From contig JAUNGV010000011.1 of NCBI GenBank assembly GCA_030524225.1, positions 1-57,880 on the forward strand: 57,880 nucleotides of DNA, written 5' to 3'. The position numbers and the translations under genes were made by a program. The notes under the pieces are model-generated. The model was not told where the DNA came from, made no database searches, and worked only from the letters and a program-made list of their open reading frames with translations. Of the stretch, positions 17,902-24,971 are shown piece by piece. The stretch comes from Eubacteriales bacterium. Its GTDB lineage: Bacteria; Bacillota; Clostridia; Lachnospirales; Lachnospiraceae. How positions within the stretch are numbered: position 1 is the stretch's first letter; each line of letters opens with the position of its first letter.

Positions 17902-18258
17902 GTGTACTTCTATAAAAAACTCTATGTGAGCGACAAAATCAGGCATCCCTCTCTCGTAAAGTGGAAGCTGCGTCATCAGGCGGGACAGCTGACGGTTTAT
18001 GTGCTGATCCTTTGTGAAGATGGGATGGACAATCAGCTCGAACTGATGCACAGCGCGTTTCTGCAGCAGCCGTTTTACCGGAAGAATCCGCCGTATATCA
18101 TTGGACTGGCGGCGGGGCAGAGCGATGGAATCGAGCTGATTCGCCGGATCGTGCAGGAGGTGTATGACCATACTGGAACCACAGATGTGCGCGCGTATCT
18201 GTTTCCGCACGGAGTGCGGCGCGGAAACAGGGAAGACGGATCGAATCTGGAAGAATAG
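17902..18258 (+). CDS. Conserved hypothetical protein, small soluble
   Basis: A 118-residue protein I do not recognise as a named family. It has a compact mixed alpha/beta pattern (VSDKIRHPSLVKWKLRHQAGQLTVYVLILCE, then ELMHSAFLQQPFYRKNPPYIIGLAAG), no membrane segment and no obvious catalytic motif. Start is GTG at 17902, immediately before MYFYKKLYVSD. It lies between cell-wall synthesis and sporulation-type genes and is likely in the same transcription unit as the SEDS-PBP fusion. The frame is well used and free of low-complexity sequence, so it is probably a real gene. Confidence 0.65.
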   Translation: MYFYKKLYVSDKIRHPSLVKWKLRHQAGQLTVYVLILCEDGMDNQLELMHSAFLQQPFYRKNPPYIIGLAAGQSDGIELIRRIVQEVYDHTGTTDVRAYLFPHGVRRGNREDGSNLEE

Positions 18259-18432
18259 GATGACAGAACGGCAGGGAATGCCGCGACAGGAGAACTGCGT
18301 GCTGCGGGCGGAGAACGCCGATATTGAGCAAGGCAAGGATCCTGTGCTTTCGGGCGAGAGGGATTTGCGAGTTGCGGGCGGGAATCGGGATAGAAATGAC
18401 ACGTCGCGCAGAGAGAAGATAAGGAGGAGCAG

Positions 18433-19734
18433 TTGACGATTGTATTGCTGATAGTAAAAATCATAGGGGGGATCCTTCTGGCTTTGCTCATCCTTGCGCT
18501 GGCAGCTGTGCTGCTCGTGCTCTTCGTCCCGATCCGTTATCGTCTGAGCGGGGCGACGAACGATCCGGAAAGACGGGAGGAGTTCGCATTTGATTCTCTG
18601 CCCCAAACGGTGACGGCTCAGGGGCATGTCTCGTGGCTTCTTCATCTGGTCAACGGCCATATTTCCTATCCGGAGGACCCGGAGTTCACACTCCGGATTC
18701 TGTGCTTTCCGATTTTCCGGACCCGTCTCTTTGAGGAAGACGATTCTGCGCAGGACAGGGAGGATGCAGACCAGACGAAAGAAACGGTACAGAGTGGAAA
18801 TAATGTCGGGCAGAGGGGGGAAGCGTCGCGGAGTGGGAAGAATGCCGGACAGACTAAGGAGACAGAGAGAAGCGGGAAGCGGGAGGAACCATCGGACGGG
18901 AAAAATGAAGAGTCGGCCGGAGGAGGCGCTGTGACAGAGCAAAGCGCGCGGACAGAGAGAGGCTTAAGGGAAACAAAAACGGAAACGTTCGGAACCTCCG
19001 GGGAAACAGGGCGTTCCTCACAGAGCCAGGCACAGAAGAGTCCAAAGTACCAGATACAGGAGAAAACACAGCCGAATCAGGAATATTCAGGCGGAGCAAG
19101 ACAATCGCCAGATCCGGGACACTCAAGCGGAGCAGGACAAATGCAGGCTCCGAAACACTCAGGCAGAGCAGGGCAATCGCCGGACCCGGAACGCTCGGGC
19201 GGAACGGGGCAATCGCCGGATCCGGAGCGCTCGGGCAGGGCGGGACAACCGTCAAATCCGAAGAGCTCTGGCAAAGCGGGACAGTCAACGAATCGGGCGC
19301 GGCGTTTTGAGAGGAAACTGCGGTACACTTTGCGTAGCTTTTGTGTTAAGATGAAAAAGATCTGTTCCGACGCGTCGTACTACCGGCGCGTGCTGGAGAG
19401 TGAGACATTTGCGAGAGCGTTCCAAAAAGGAAAGAGACAGACACAGAAAGTGATCCGGCAGCTGTTTCCCAGAGACTGGAATCTTTCAGGAACCGTGGGA
19501 TTCGGAGATCCTGCCGCAGCGGGCAAATTCATGGAGATACAGGGACTTCTCTATCCGTGGACGGCGGGACACCTGTTCGTGGAGCCGGATTTTGACTTCT
19601 GTGTTCTCGATCTGTCCGGATGGGCGAGAGGAAGGATCACGATTTTTGTGCTGCTGAAGGCGGCGTTGATTTTTTATTTTGACGGGGATATCAGGAAAGT
19701 GCTGCGGCGGATCAGGCGGCGCGGCACTCGATAA
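18433..19734 (+). CDS. DUF2953-type membrane-anchored protein
   Basis: A 433-residue protein with one strong N-terminal membrane helix (residues 3-32), then a beta-rich segment (PIRYRLSG...AQGHVSWLLHLVNGHISY) and a C-terminal part (VGFGDPAAAGKFMEIQGLLYPW...LFVEPDFDFCVLDLSGWARGRI) typical of DUF2953 proteins, often found beside gerW/ytfJ in spore formers. The middle 190 residues are low-complexity, rich in Glu, Gly and Ser, and hold a 12-residue tandem repeat. The start is TTG behind AAGGAGG. gerW follows after 119 bases, which supports a link to sporulation; the molecular role is unknown. Confidence 0.72.
   Translation: MTIVLLIVKIIGGILLALLILALAAVLLVLFVPIRYRLSGATNDPERREEFAFDSLPQTVTAQGHVSWLLHLVNGHISYPEDPEFTLRILCFPIFRTRLFEEDDSAQDREDADQTKETVQSGNNVGQRGEASRSGKNAGQTKETERSGKREEPSDGKNEESAGGGAVTEQSARTERGLRETKTETFGTSGETGRSSQSQAQKSPKYQIQEKTQPNQEYSGGARQSPDPGHSSGAGQMQAPKHSGRAGQSPDPERSGGTGQSPDPERSGRAGQPSNPKSSGKAGQSTNRARRFERKLRYTLRSFCVKMKKICSDASYYRRVLESETFARAFQKGKRQTQKVIRQLFPRDWNLSGTVGFGDPAAAGKFMEIQGLLYPWTAGHLFVEPDFDFCVLDLSGWARGRITIFVLLKAALIFYFDGDIRKVLRRIRRRGTR
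19087..19282 (+). repeat. 36-bp in-frame tandem repeat (12 residues)
   Basis: About 5.5 units of 36 bases (19087, 19123, 19159, 19195, 19231, 19267) encode variants of SGRAGQSPDPER. They sit in the disordered linker of the DUF2953-type protein. Confidence 0.88.
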
Positions 19735-19853
19735 AACGATAGGATGTTCGAATTGAACCGCAGAGCGTTTTCGGGGCGTTGATTGCAGGGCATAAAACGC
19801 CTGCGCGGAGTTCTGCTCGCAGTGCCGCAGTATAATGCGGCGAGGAGGTATGT

Positions 19854-20258
19854 ATGGCGGAGAATAATATTACAACAGTGGTAAAGTCCCTGATGGATGG
19901 GGCAAGCGGTGTGCTGAGCGCCAAAACTGTTCTGGGCGAGCCGATTCAGGTCGGGGATACAACGATCATTCCGCTTACGGATATTACGGTCGGCTGCGCC
20001 GCAGGGGCGAACAATGCCGACAGAAAGAATGCGGGGGCGGGTGGATTTTCCGCGAAGATGTCTCCGAACTCCGTGCTGATTATCCGGAATGGAATCGTCA
20101 AAGTGGTGAATATCAGGAATCAGGATGCGGCTTCGCGGCTGATCGATTTGATTCCGGAACTGATTGACAAATTCACCGGCGGCACCGAGGAGTCTGACCT
20201 GATGGGTGACGACGAGGCGGTGGAGATGGCATTTCCGGAGGGCAGAACGCCGCAGTAA
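19854..20258 (+). CDS. ytfJ: GerW/YtfJ-family sporulation protein
   Basis: A 134-residue protein matching the GerW (YtfJ) family: ITTVVKSLMDGASGVLSAKTVLGEPIQVGDTTIIPLTDITVG at the N terminus, a Gly/Ala-rich middle (GAGGFSAKMSPNSVLII) and a C-terminal helix. In Bacillus GerW is a spore-core protein needed for normal response to germinants. The gene indicates a spore-forming host. The start follows GAGGAGG. The last codons (GRTPQ) and the following 45 bases are repeated at the end of the HEPN gene 792 bases downstream, marking the edge of an inserted module. Confidence 0.9.
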   Translation: MAENNITTVVKSLMDGASGVLSAKTVLGEPIQVGDTTIIPLTDITVGCAAGANNADRKNAGAGGFSAKMSPNSVLIIRNGIVKVVNIRNQDAASRLIDLIPELIDKFTGGTEESDLMGDDEAVEMAFPEGRTPQ

Positions 20259-20306
20259 AAGAGCCGAGGACGTCCCAATCGCTTGCCTGTAGCCGGGAAG
20301 AGAGAG
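20239..20306 (+). repeat. Left direct repeat flanking the MNT-HEPN pair
   Basis: An imperfect direct repeat of about 68 bases with 21031-21099. It spans the last codons of ytfJ (GRTPQ-stop) and the spacer. Shared blocks include AGGGCAG, CAGTAAAAGA and TTGCCTG. Confidence 0.75.
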
Positions 20307-20316
20307 GAGGCCGATT

Positions 20317-20646
20317 ATGACGGAAAACCTCAGGGAATTGCTGCTGAGATATAAAACGCGGTGCGAGGATGAGTTAAATGGAGTCCCGGTTAAGGTGATT
20401 GTTTTTGGCTCCTATGCCCGCGGTGATTTCCGGGCAGATTCAGATCTCGATCTGATGATTCTGGCGGAACTGCCGCCGGAGAAATTGGTGGGATATACCG
20501 ATCCGATTTACGACCTGACCTATGATTTTGAGGAGGAATCAGGTCTGGAGATCAATCCCGTGATCCAGAGCGCACAGACATACGAATACTGGAAAGATGT
20601 CAATCCCTTTTTTATCAACATAGAGAGAGAGGGGGTGGATGTATGA
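20317..20646 (+). CDS. MNT-domain nucleotidyltransferase, MNT-HEPN pair
   Basis: A 109-residue minimal nucleotidyltransferase. The motif GSYARGDFRADSDLDLMIL (residues 31-49) supplies the GS pair and metal-binding D43/D45. In studied MNT-HEPN systems the MNT protein acts as antitoxin by AMPylating or otherwise neutralising the HEPN toxin. The start follows AGAGAGGAGG. It overlaps the HEPN gene by four bases (ATGA), the usual arrangement. The pair is more AT-rich than its neighbours and lies within a flanking direct repeat. Confidence 0.87.
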   Translation: MTENLRELLLRYKTRCEDELNGVPVKVIVFGSYARGDFRADSDLDLMILAELPPEKLVGYTDPIYDLTYDFEEESGLEINPVIQSAQTYEYWKDVNPFFINIEREGVDV

Positions 20647-21050
20647 GAGAAAAACCGTTTGCGGAGGATTTAGCGAGATATAAGCTGAAAAGGGCAAAAG
20701 AGGAACTGGAAACGGCGAGACTGCTCTGTGAAAATGTACGGTGGAAAGCGGCGAATAATCGTGCCTATTATTCGATTTATTATGCGTTGACAGCTGTTTT
20801 GAGTTTGGAAACAACAGCATTTAAAAGGCACAAGGATACACTGGCATATTTTAATCAACATTATGTGCATACGGGAAAATTTTCCAGAGAGCTGGGGCGA
20901 AAGATCGCCACTGCTGAGAAAATTCGCAATGCCAGCGATTATGATGATTTTTATATAGCAAATAAAGACGAGACACAGAGACAAATGGAAACGGCAGAAC
21001 AGGTCATTCGGGAGGCAGAAAATTTTATGCAGGGCAGGGCGCCACAGTAA
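20643..21050 (+). CDS. HEPN-domain protein, partner of the MNT protein
   Basis: A 135-residue all-helical HEPN protein (RYKLKRAKEELETARLLCEN, then NNRAYYSIYYALTAVL). The core helix keeps the family arginine and aromatic residues, but the position where RNase-active HEPN proteins have His is Tyr (R-AYYSI-YY), and there is no separate RxxxxH motif. It may therefore act by binding rather than as an RNase; this subgroup is common in gut Firmicutes. The C-terminal GRAPQ and the stop lie in the right-hand direct repeat, so its last residues may derive from duplicated host sequence. Confidence 0.83.
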   Translation: MREKPFAEDLARYKLKRAKEELETARLLCENVRWKAANNRAYYSIYYALTAVLSLETTAFKRHKDTLAYFNQHYVHTGKFSRELGRKIATAEKIRNASDYDDFYIANKDETQRQMETAEQVIREAENFMQGRAPQ

Positions 21051-21099
21051 AAGAACTGCGGACGGTCCCGGTCACATTTGCCTGCCTCGGGGAGAAAGA
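21031..21099 (+). repeat. Right direct repeat flanking the MNT-HEPN pair
   Basis: Partner of 20239-20306, with the stop codon at the same offset in both copies. It ends in the 70-base spacer before the converging methyltransferase gene. Confidence 0.75.
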
Positions 21100-21119
21100 G
21101 TGCGAAACCGCAAGGCAGC

Positions 21120-21866
21120 CTATTTCACACACCATGAGGCAATGAAAGAGGCGATGTTGTGCTCGTGAAGATTTCCGCTGCTGTTGGTATCGTCATACAG
21201 ACTTTTCAAGGTGAAGCCTGCTTCCAGCTGCCCGTTAATTTGCTCCTCAATCGTATGAGAAAACTGGATGCCGCCTCCGCTTTCCTGCAGCTGTCTGAGG
21301 TGGTCTTTGTTTTTTAACGGGTTAAACGGAAGTGTATTCGTCACTGTCTGTTCATCGTTGTCAAAGATATAGTTGACGCCAATATCAAGGCCGGAAAGCA
21401 GCGAGCCCCCTTCTTTTAATACACGATAGCATTCTTTCCATATCGGTTTAACTTCTTCTACATAGCAATTTGAGACAGGATGGAATATCATGTCAAAACT
21501 ACCGTCTTCAAAGGGCAGAGGTTTTGTCATATCGGCCTTCACAATATGTATGGCGTAATCTTCTCTTTTTGCGACAATTCGCTCATTTTCCAACTGTCTG
21601 TCCGAATAATCAAGAACGGTACATTTCGCTCCTAATGCGGTGCACACGGGCATCTGCTGACCGCCGCCGCTGGCTAACCCCAATATCTTTTTCCCTTTCA
21701 GATTTCCGAGCCACTCTTTGGGAACGTTTTTGGTCGGTGTCAGTCTCACTTCAAACGTTCCGTTTAAAGCGCTGAGATATTCGTCATGTGTGAGATATCT
21801 GCCCCATTCCCAGCCGTTATCCACCCATGAATCTATGACGGCGGCATTGATTTTTGTATATTCCAT
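21120..21866 (-). CDS. Class I SAM-dependent methyltransferase
   Basis: A 248-residue Rossmann methyltransferase. Motif I is KILGLASGGGQQMPVCTALGA, followed by an acidic strand end (CTVLDYSDRQLENE), motif II around VKADMTKPLPFEDGSFDMIFHPVSNCYVEEV and a C-terminal substrate half. The N terminus (MEYTKINAAVIDSWVDNGWEWG) is typical of a Firmicutes subgroup of small-molecule methyltransferases of unknown substrate. I chose the ATG at 21866, behind a GGAGG site, rather than an earlier in-frame ATG at 21902 that lacks one. It converges on the MNT-HEPN pair and is divergent from queT. Confidence 0.85.
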   Translation of the reverse strand: MEYTKINAAVIDSWVDNGWEWGRYLTHDEYLSALNGTFEVRLTPTKNVPKEWLGNLKGKKILGLASGGGQQMPVCTALGAKCTVLDYSDRQLENERIVAKREDYAIHIVKADMTKPLPFEDGSFDMIFHPVSNCYVEEVKPIWKECYRVLKEGGSLLSGLDIGVNYIFDNDEQTVTNTLPFNPLKNKDHLRQLQESGGGIQFSHTIEEQINGQLEAGFTLKSLYDDTNSSGNLHEHNIASFIASWCVK

Positions 21867-22006
21867 AGTGAACCTCCATTTTGCAGTGCCCCTTGCGCCC
21901 ATGGGACAATCTGTGGTACACTGGCACTTGCTGCCGGGAATTCCGGCGGCGTACCAAGGTCGCGGCGTCTGTTGCTTCCCTCAGCGGGGCGTCCGCATTA
22001 CTGACC

Positions 22007-22049
22007 GGTGAGTTCGAGACCTTCCTCACCTAAAACAAAACTAAAGGAG
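22007..22049 (+). promoter_or_regulatory. preQ1-I riboswitch upstream of queT
   Basis: P1 is GGTGAG (22007-22012) with CTCACC (22025-22030). The 12-base loop ends ACCTTC, followed by an A-rich strand (TAAAACAAAACTAAAGG) typical of the class. CCTT of the loop can pair with AAGG (22044-22047), forming the second pseudoknot helix. That AAGG is part of the AAAGGAG ribosome site, so ligand binding should block translation. The gene behind it is a preQ1-type transporter, as expected. Confidence 0.78.
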
Positions 22050-22059
22050 AAAACTGAAT

Positions 22060-22650
22060 ATGAAACAGAAACAAGCAACGAATGTGTACTTTCTGACCTC
22101 GTCGGCTGTCATCGCGGCTGTCTATGTCGTGCTGACGCTGGCGCTCGCGCCGATCAGCTTCGGACCGGTGCAGTTCCGCGTGAGCGAGATGCTCTGCGTG
22201 CTGCCCGCTTTTACGCCAGCTGGAATCTACGGCGTGACGATCGGCTGCCTGCTGGCGAATATTCTGGGAGGAGCCATGCTGCCGGATATCGTGTTCGGGA
22301 CGCTGGCGACGTTACTCGGCGCGCTCGGCACCTATGTTCTGTGCCGCGGTGGGAATGCTGCGGACGCTCTGTCGGCAGGGGCTGCCGGGAGCGGAGCGGA
22401 CAGCCGTTTCCTGACAGACGCCGCAGGACTCCGCTATCGCCTGTGCGCCGTGCTGCCGCCGATTGTCAGCAACGCGGTGATCATCCCGCTGGTCCTTAAG
22501 TACGCTTACCATATGGAGGACGCCGTCTGGTTCATGGTGCTCACCGTGGGCCTCGGGGAGGTGCTGGCCGTGGGGGTGCTGGGAAATCTACTGATGGGGA
22601 TCCTGCACCGCTACCGCGGATTTTTCTTCAGAATTCCTTCCGTTCGATAA
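22060..22650 (+). CDS. queT: QueT-family queuosine precursor transporter
   Basis: A 196-residue membrane protein of the QueT family, thought to be the substrate-binding S component of an energy-coupling-factor transporter for queuosine precursors such as preQ1. It has about five hydrophobic segments and the family N terminus (VYVVLTLALAPISFGPVQFRVSEMLCVLPAF). A hydrophilic insert (GGNAADALSAGAAGSGADSR) interrupts the middle, making it about 30 residues longer than usual. It sits behind a preQ1-I riboswitch whose pseudoknot covers its ribosome site. Its 3' end overlaps the convergent ABC permease gene by 23 bases. Confidence 0.9.
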   Translation: MKQKQATNVYFLTSSAVIAAVYVVLTLALAPISFGPVQFRVSEMLCVLPAFTPAGIYGVTIGCLLANILGGAMLPDIVFGTLATLLGALGTYVLCRGGNAADALSAGAAGSGADSRFLTDAAGLRYRLCAVLPPIVSNAVIIPLVLKYAYHMEDAVWFMVLTVGLGEVLAVGVLGNLLMGILHRYRGFFFRIPSVR

Positions 22651-23305
22651 TGGCCAGACTGATCAGACCGGAGAGCGCGAACAGCAGGAGCGTACCGGCC
22701 AAAGAGAACAGAAGGACAGGAACCGTGATCTGAGCCGCCGTTTCGGCGAGCAGGTTTATATTCCTTAAAACGCCGCTTTGCAGCGCGGGGAGCTGAGGGA
22801 GCGCGCCGATGAGGATGACGGCGAGGAAGACGACCGCCATCATGGCGATGGATGCTTTTTCCCTGCCGAAATGCAGCGTCAGGGGAAGCAGGAAGACCAG
22901 CATGAACAGGGCGGAGAGCAGTACGGGAAATGCCTGCACGAAAACAGTGTACGGAGAGGAAGTCATTCCGTGCAGCAGAAGGAAAAGCGCGCGCAGCAGT
23001 GCGGCGATCAGCCAGCTGGCGGCGCTGATCAGCAGGGCAAAAATATACTTTTCTATCACATAGGTTCTTCTCGAGAACGGCAGCGCAAATAAGAAGGCGC
23101 TGCCGTTCTCTGCTTCATCCAGACCGATCGTGCTGATCACGAACGTGGCTCCGCCCACGGTGAAATAGATCAGCAGAAAAGAGGCGCCGAAATCGGAGGA
23201 GGAAAAAACAGAAATTCCAGCGATGGCCAGGATAATGAGAAAAAAAATGCGCTGCGCCCTGAAAAATTTGAAATCCTTAATCAGTAATCCAAGTAATCCG
23301 TTCAT
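22628..23305 (-). CDS. ABC-2-type transporter permease
   Basis: A 225-residue membrane protein with six hydrophobic helices, last gene of a GntR-ATPase-permease operon on minus. It starts MNGLLGLLIKDFKFFRAQR and carries the ISTIGLDEAENGSAFLFALPFSRRTYVIEKY loop typical of ABC-2 permeases of the YtrC/bacitracin-like gut Firmicutes group. Such operons export or sense cell-envelope-active compounds; the substrate is not evident. I chose the ATG at 23305, placed behind the GGAGAT box of repeat copy 2, not the earlier in-frame ATG at 23392. The stop lies inside queT. Confidence 0.85.
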   Translation of the reverse strand: MNGLLGLLIKDFKFFRAQRIFFLIILAIAGISVFSSSDFGASFLLIYFTVGGATFVISTIGLDEAENGSAFLFALPFSRRTYVIEKYIFALLISAASWLIAALLRALFLLLHGMTSSPYTVFVQAFPVLLSALFMLVFLLPLTLHFGREKASIAMMAVVFLAVILIGALPQLPALQSGVLRNINLLAETAAQITVPVLLFSLAGTLLLFALSGLISLAIIERKEF

Positions 23306-23308
23306 AGA

Positions 23309-23376
23309 TAATCTCCATTCCAGAGCGTTCCTTGCATCTGCCATGTATTGTGATTTGCGACGCTCCGGCACAAATC
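23309..23376 (-). repeat. Composite RBS-linked repeat, copy 2 (permease)
   Basis: Minus-oriented and shortened: the box at 23310-23329 (sense AACGCTCTGGAATGGAGAT) supplies the permease ribosome site. Hairpin 2 lies at 23352-23376 (arms GATTTG and CAAATC, sense loop CCGGAGCGT). Hairpins 1 and 3 are missing. Confidence 0.65.
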
Positions 23377-23436
23377 TTACCTCCGGCCGCAATCCTGCGG
23401 CGCCGTAATCAGAAATTCAGATCCGTATGTCCGTTT

Positions 23437-24291
23437 TTACGCTGCCGGCGTTCCCGTAACCATCATGGAAATCACATGATCAATGGAACCGCACTCCGCC
23501 GCGATCTGTGGATAGTTCTCGAGATAGTACTGTTTCTGGTTGGTCAGGCAGCTGTATCCGAAGCTCTCTGGCTTCGCGCGCAGCAGATAACGTTTGTCCA
23601 GCGTCTGATACTGCTCTCTGCCGATTTTCAGCAGGGCGTAGTCGGAGAGCAGAACGTCCGTGTCCTCATGCAGAAGAATCCCGCCCTGATGAATCATGTA
23701 GAAATCGTCGCACAGACTCTCCAGGTCGCTGGAAATATGGGAACTGATGAGCATGGAGCGGCGCTCATCCCGGGCCATATACGTCCGAAGCAGATCAAGC
23801 AGGGATTCTCTGGCGACGACATCCAGTCCGGCGGTCGGCTCGTCGAGAATCAGGAGACGGGCGTCGTGGGAGATCGCACAGAGAATCTTGAGCTTGGCCT
23901 TCATGCCTGATGAGAACTCCCGGATTTTCTGCTTCATCGGAAGATGAAATTGTTCCGCCTGTTCGAGAAAGAACGCCCGGTCGAAGGTTGCGTAAAAATG
24001 CGAGAGCAGAGGAAGCAGATCGGCGACTGTCAGGTAACCGTTAAATCCGGAGGTTGCGAGTGCAACGCCGAGCTCCTGTTTCTCCTGCGCGCTGAGCGAG
24101 CGCGGATCTTTTCCCAGAAGTGAGATGGAGCCGCCATCCGGTCGGATCAGACCGAGAATTGCCTTGAAGAGCGTGGTTTTGCCCGCGCCGTTCTGCCCGA
24201 CCAGACCGGTGATTCGCCCGTCGGGAACTTCGAGCGAGCAGTGCAGGGAAAAGGTCTTATAATGCTTTTGCAGCTGATCGATCTGTAACAT
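23437..24291 (-). CDS. ABC transporter ATP-binding protein
   Basis: A 284-residue ABC ATPase. Walker A GQNGAGKTT is at residues 32-40, the signature EFSSGMKAK, Walker B LLILDEPTAGLD and the switch histidine in SSHIS all follow at normal spacing. The C-terminal 80 residues form the extra domain common in YtrB-like ATPases. It works with the permease downstream and is encoded 24 bases after the GntR regulator. Expression is likely controlled by that regulator through the operator at 24871-24917. Confidence 0.92.
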   Translation of the reverse strand: MLQIDQLQKHYKTFSLHCSLEVPDGRITGLVGQNGAGKTTLFKAILGLIRPDGGSISLLGKDPRSLSAQEKQELGVALATSGFNGYLTVADLLPLLSHFYATFDRAFFLEQAEQFHLPMKQKIREFSSGMKAKLKILCAISHDARLLILDEPTAGLDVVARESLLDLLRTYMARDERRSMLISSHISSDLESLCDDFYMIHQGGILLHEDTDVLLSDYALLKIGREQYQTLDKRYLLRAKPESFGYSCLTNQKQYYLENYPQIAAECGSIDHVISMMVTGTPAA

Positions 24292-24315
24292 AGGAATCGT
24301 CCTTTCTTTTGCCTC

Positions 24316-24687
24316 TCACCCTTCCAGCAGCAGTGAAAACAAAGTGTGGATCTCTTCGTCGGAGAGCCCGCAGCGACGGCCCTTCTGGATCGCGGCATCG
24401 AGATCGCTCTCCACCTCTTTGCGCTGCTCCTCAAGCAGAAGAGCAGGATTGGAGGCGGTGATATACGTCCCCTTTCCGTGTATGGTGACGGCGAATCCCT
24501 CCGCTTCGAGGGCGTCGTAGGCCTTTTTGACTGTCAGGGCACTGATCCGCAGCTCTTTGGCGAGAATGCGGACGGAAGGAAGCACGTCGTCCGTGTGCAG
24601 CGCGCCGCGCCGGATCATCGCCTTAACCTGATCCACGATCTGTTCGTATATGGGCACCATGGAGGAGTGATTGATAATAAGATTCAT
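24316..24687 (-). CDS. GntR-family (YtrA subgroup) transcriptional regulator
   Basis: A 123-residue regulator with the GntR winged helix (VPIYEQIVDQVKAMIRRGAL...LPSVRILAKELRISALTVKKAYDALEAEGF, residues 10-65) and only a short helical C-terminal tail, as in YtrA proteins that control adjacent ABC transporters. I chose the ATG at 24687. A start 12 bases upstream would place the ATG inside the repeat box, where GGAATGGAAG more likely serves as ribosome site. A perfect 14-bp inverted repeat overlapping a consensus promoter upstream is its probable autoregulatory operator. Confidence 0.9.
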   Translation of the reverse strand: MNLIINHSSMVPIYEQIVDQVKAMIRRGALHTDDVLPSVRILAKELRISALTVKKAYDALEAEGFAVTIHGKGTYITASNPALLLEEQRKEVESDLDAAIQKGRRCGLSDEEIHTLFSLLLEG

Positions 24688-24692
24688 GTTTT

Positions 24693-24845
24693 CTTCCATT
24701 CCGGAGCGTTCCTCGTGACGGGGCGACGCGAATCTCCAATTCGCGTCTGTCATAATTGAGATTTGTGACGCTCCGGCACAAATCTCGGGATTGAAAAATA
24801 AGCTATCGAGCTTATTTTTCAATCTTCTATTGCCTCCGTTCCAGA
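24693..24845 (-). repeat. Composite RBS-linked repeat, copy 3 (gntR), complete
   Basis: Minus-oriented full copy. Box 24693-24710 (sense AACGCTCCGGAATGGAAG). Hairpin 1 at 24725-24747 (arms GACGCGAAT and ATTCGCGTC). Hairpin 2 at 24758-24786 (arms GAGATTTGTG and CACAAATCTC, sense loop CCGGAGCGT). Hairpin 3 at 24789-24824 (arms GATTGAAAAATAAGCT and AGCTTATTTTTCAATC). A second box-like sequence (sense TTCTGGAACGGAGG) lies on the far side near 24832-24845. Confidence 0.85.
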
Positions 24846-24870
24846 ATACTGCGCAGTGATTCTTTCGATA

Positions 24871-24917
24871 AACAGCATATAACAGCTGATAACTGTTGTC
24901 AAGTGTTATATGCTGTT
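24871..24917 (-). promoter_or_regulatory. GntR operon promoter with palindromic operator
   Basis: On minus, TTGACA (24897-24902), 17 bases, then TATGCT (24874-24879). The promoter is framed by a perfect 14-bp inverted repeat, AACAGCATATAACA (24871-24884) and TGTTATATGCTGTT (24904-24917). A nested AACAG/CTGTT pair lies at 24881-24897, a spacing like known YtrA-type sites. Transcription would start upstream of repeat copy 3, so the repeat lies in the leader. Confidence 0.75.
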
Positions 24918-24971
24918 TTGCAATTGAGTATTTTACAGTTGAATATTTCAAGGTTGGGTATTTTTATAGTT

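Noticed and set aside
17735-17929. A 64-codon frame over the tandem repeats
   Set aside because: No ribosome site, it runs into the next gene in another frame, and unit lengths of 37-39 bases break the frame. Described as a repeat only.
19831-19836. TATAAT as a ytfJ promoter
   Set aside because: Transcription would begin inside or after the Shine-Dalgarno, and no -35 is present at suitable spacing.
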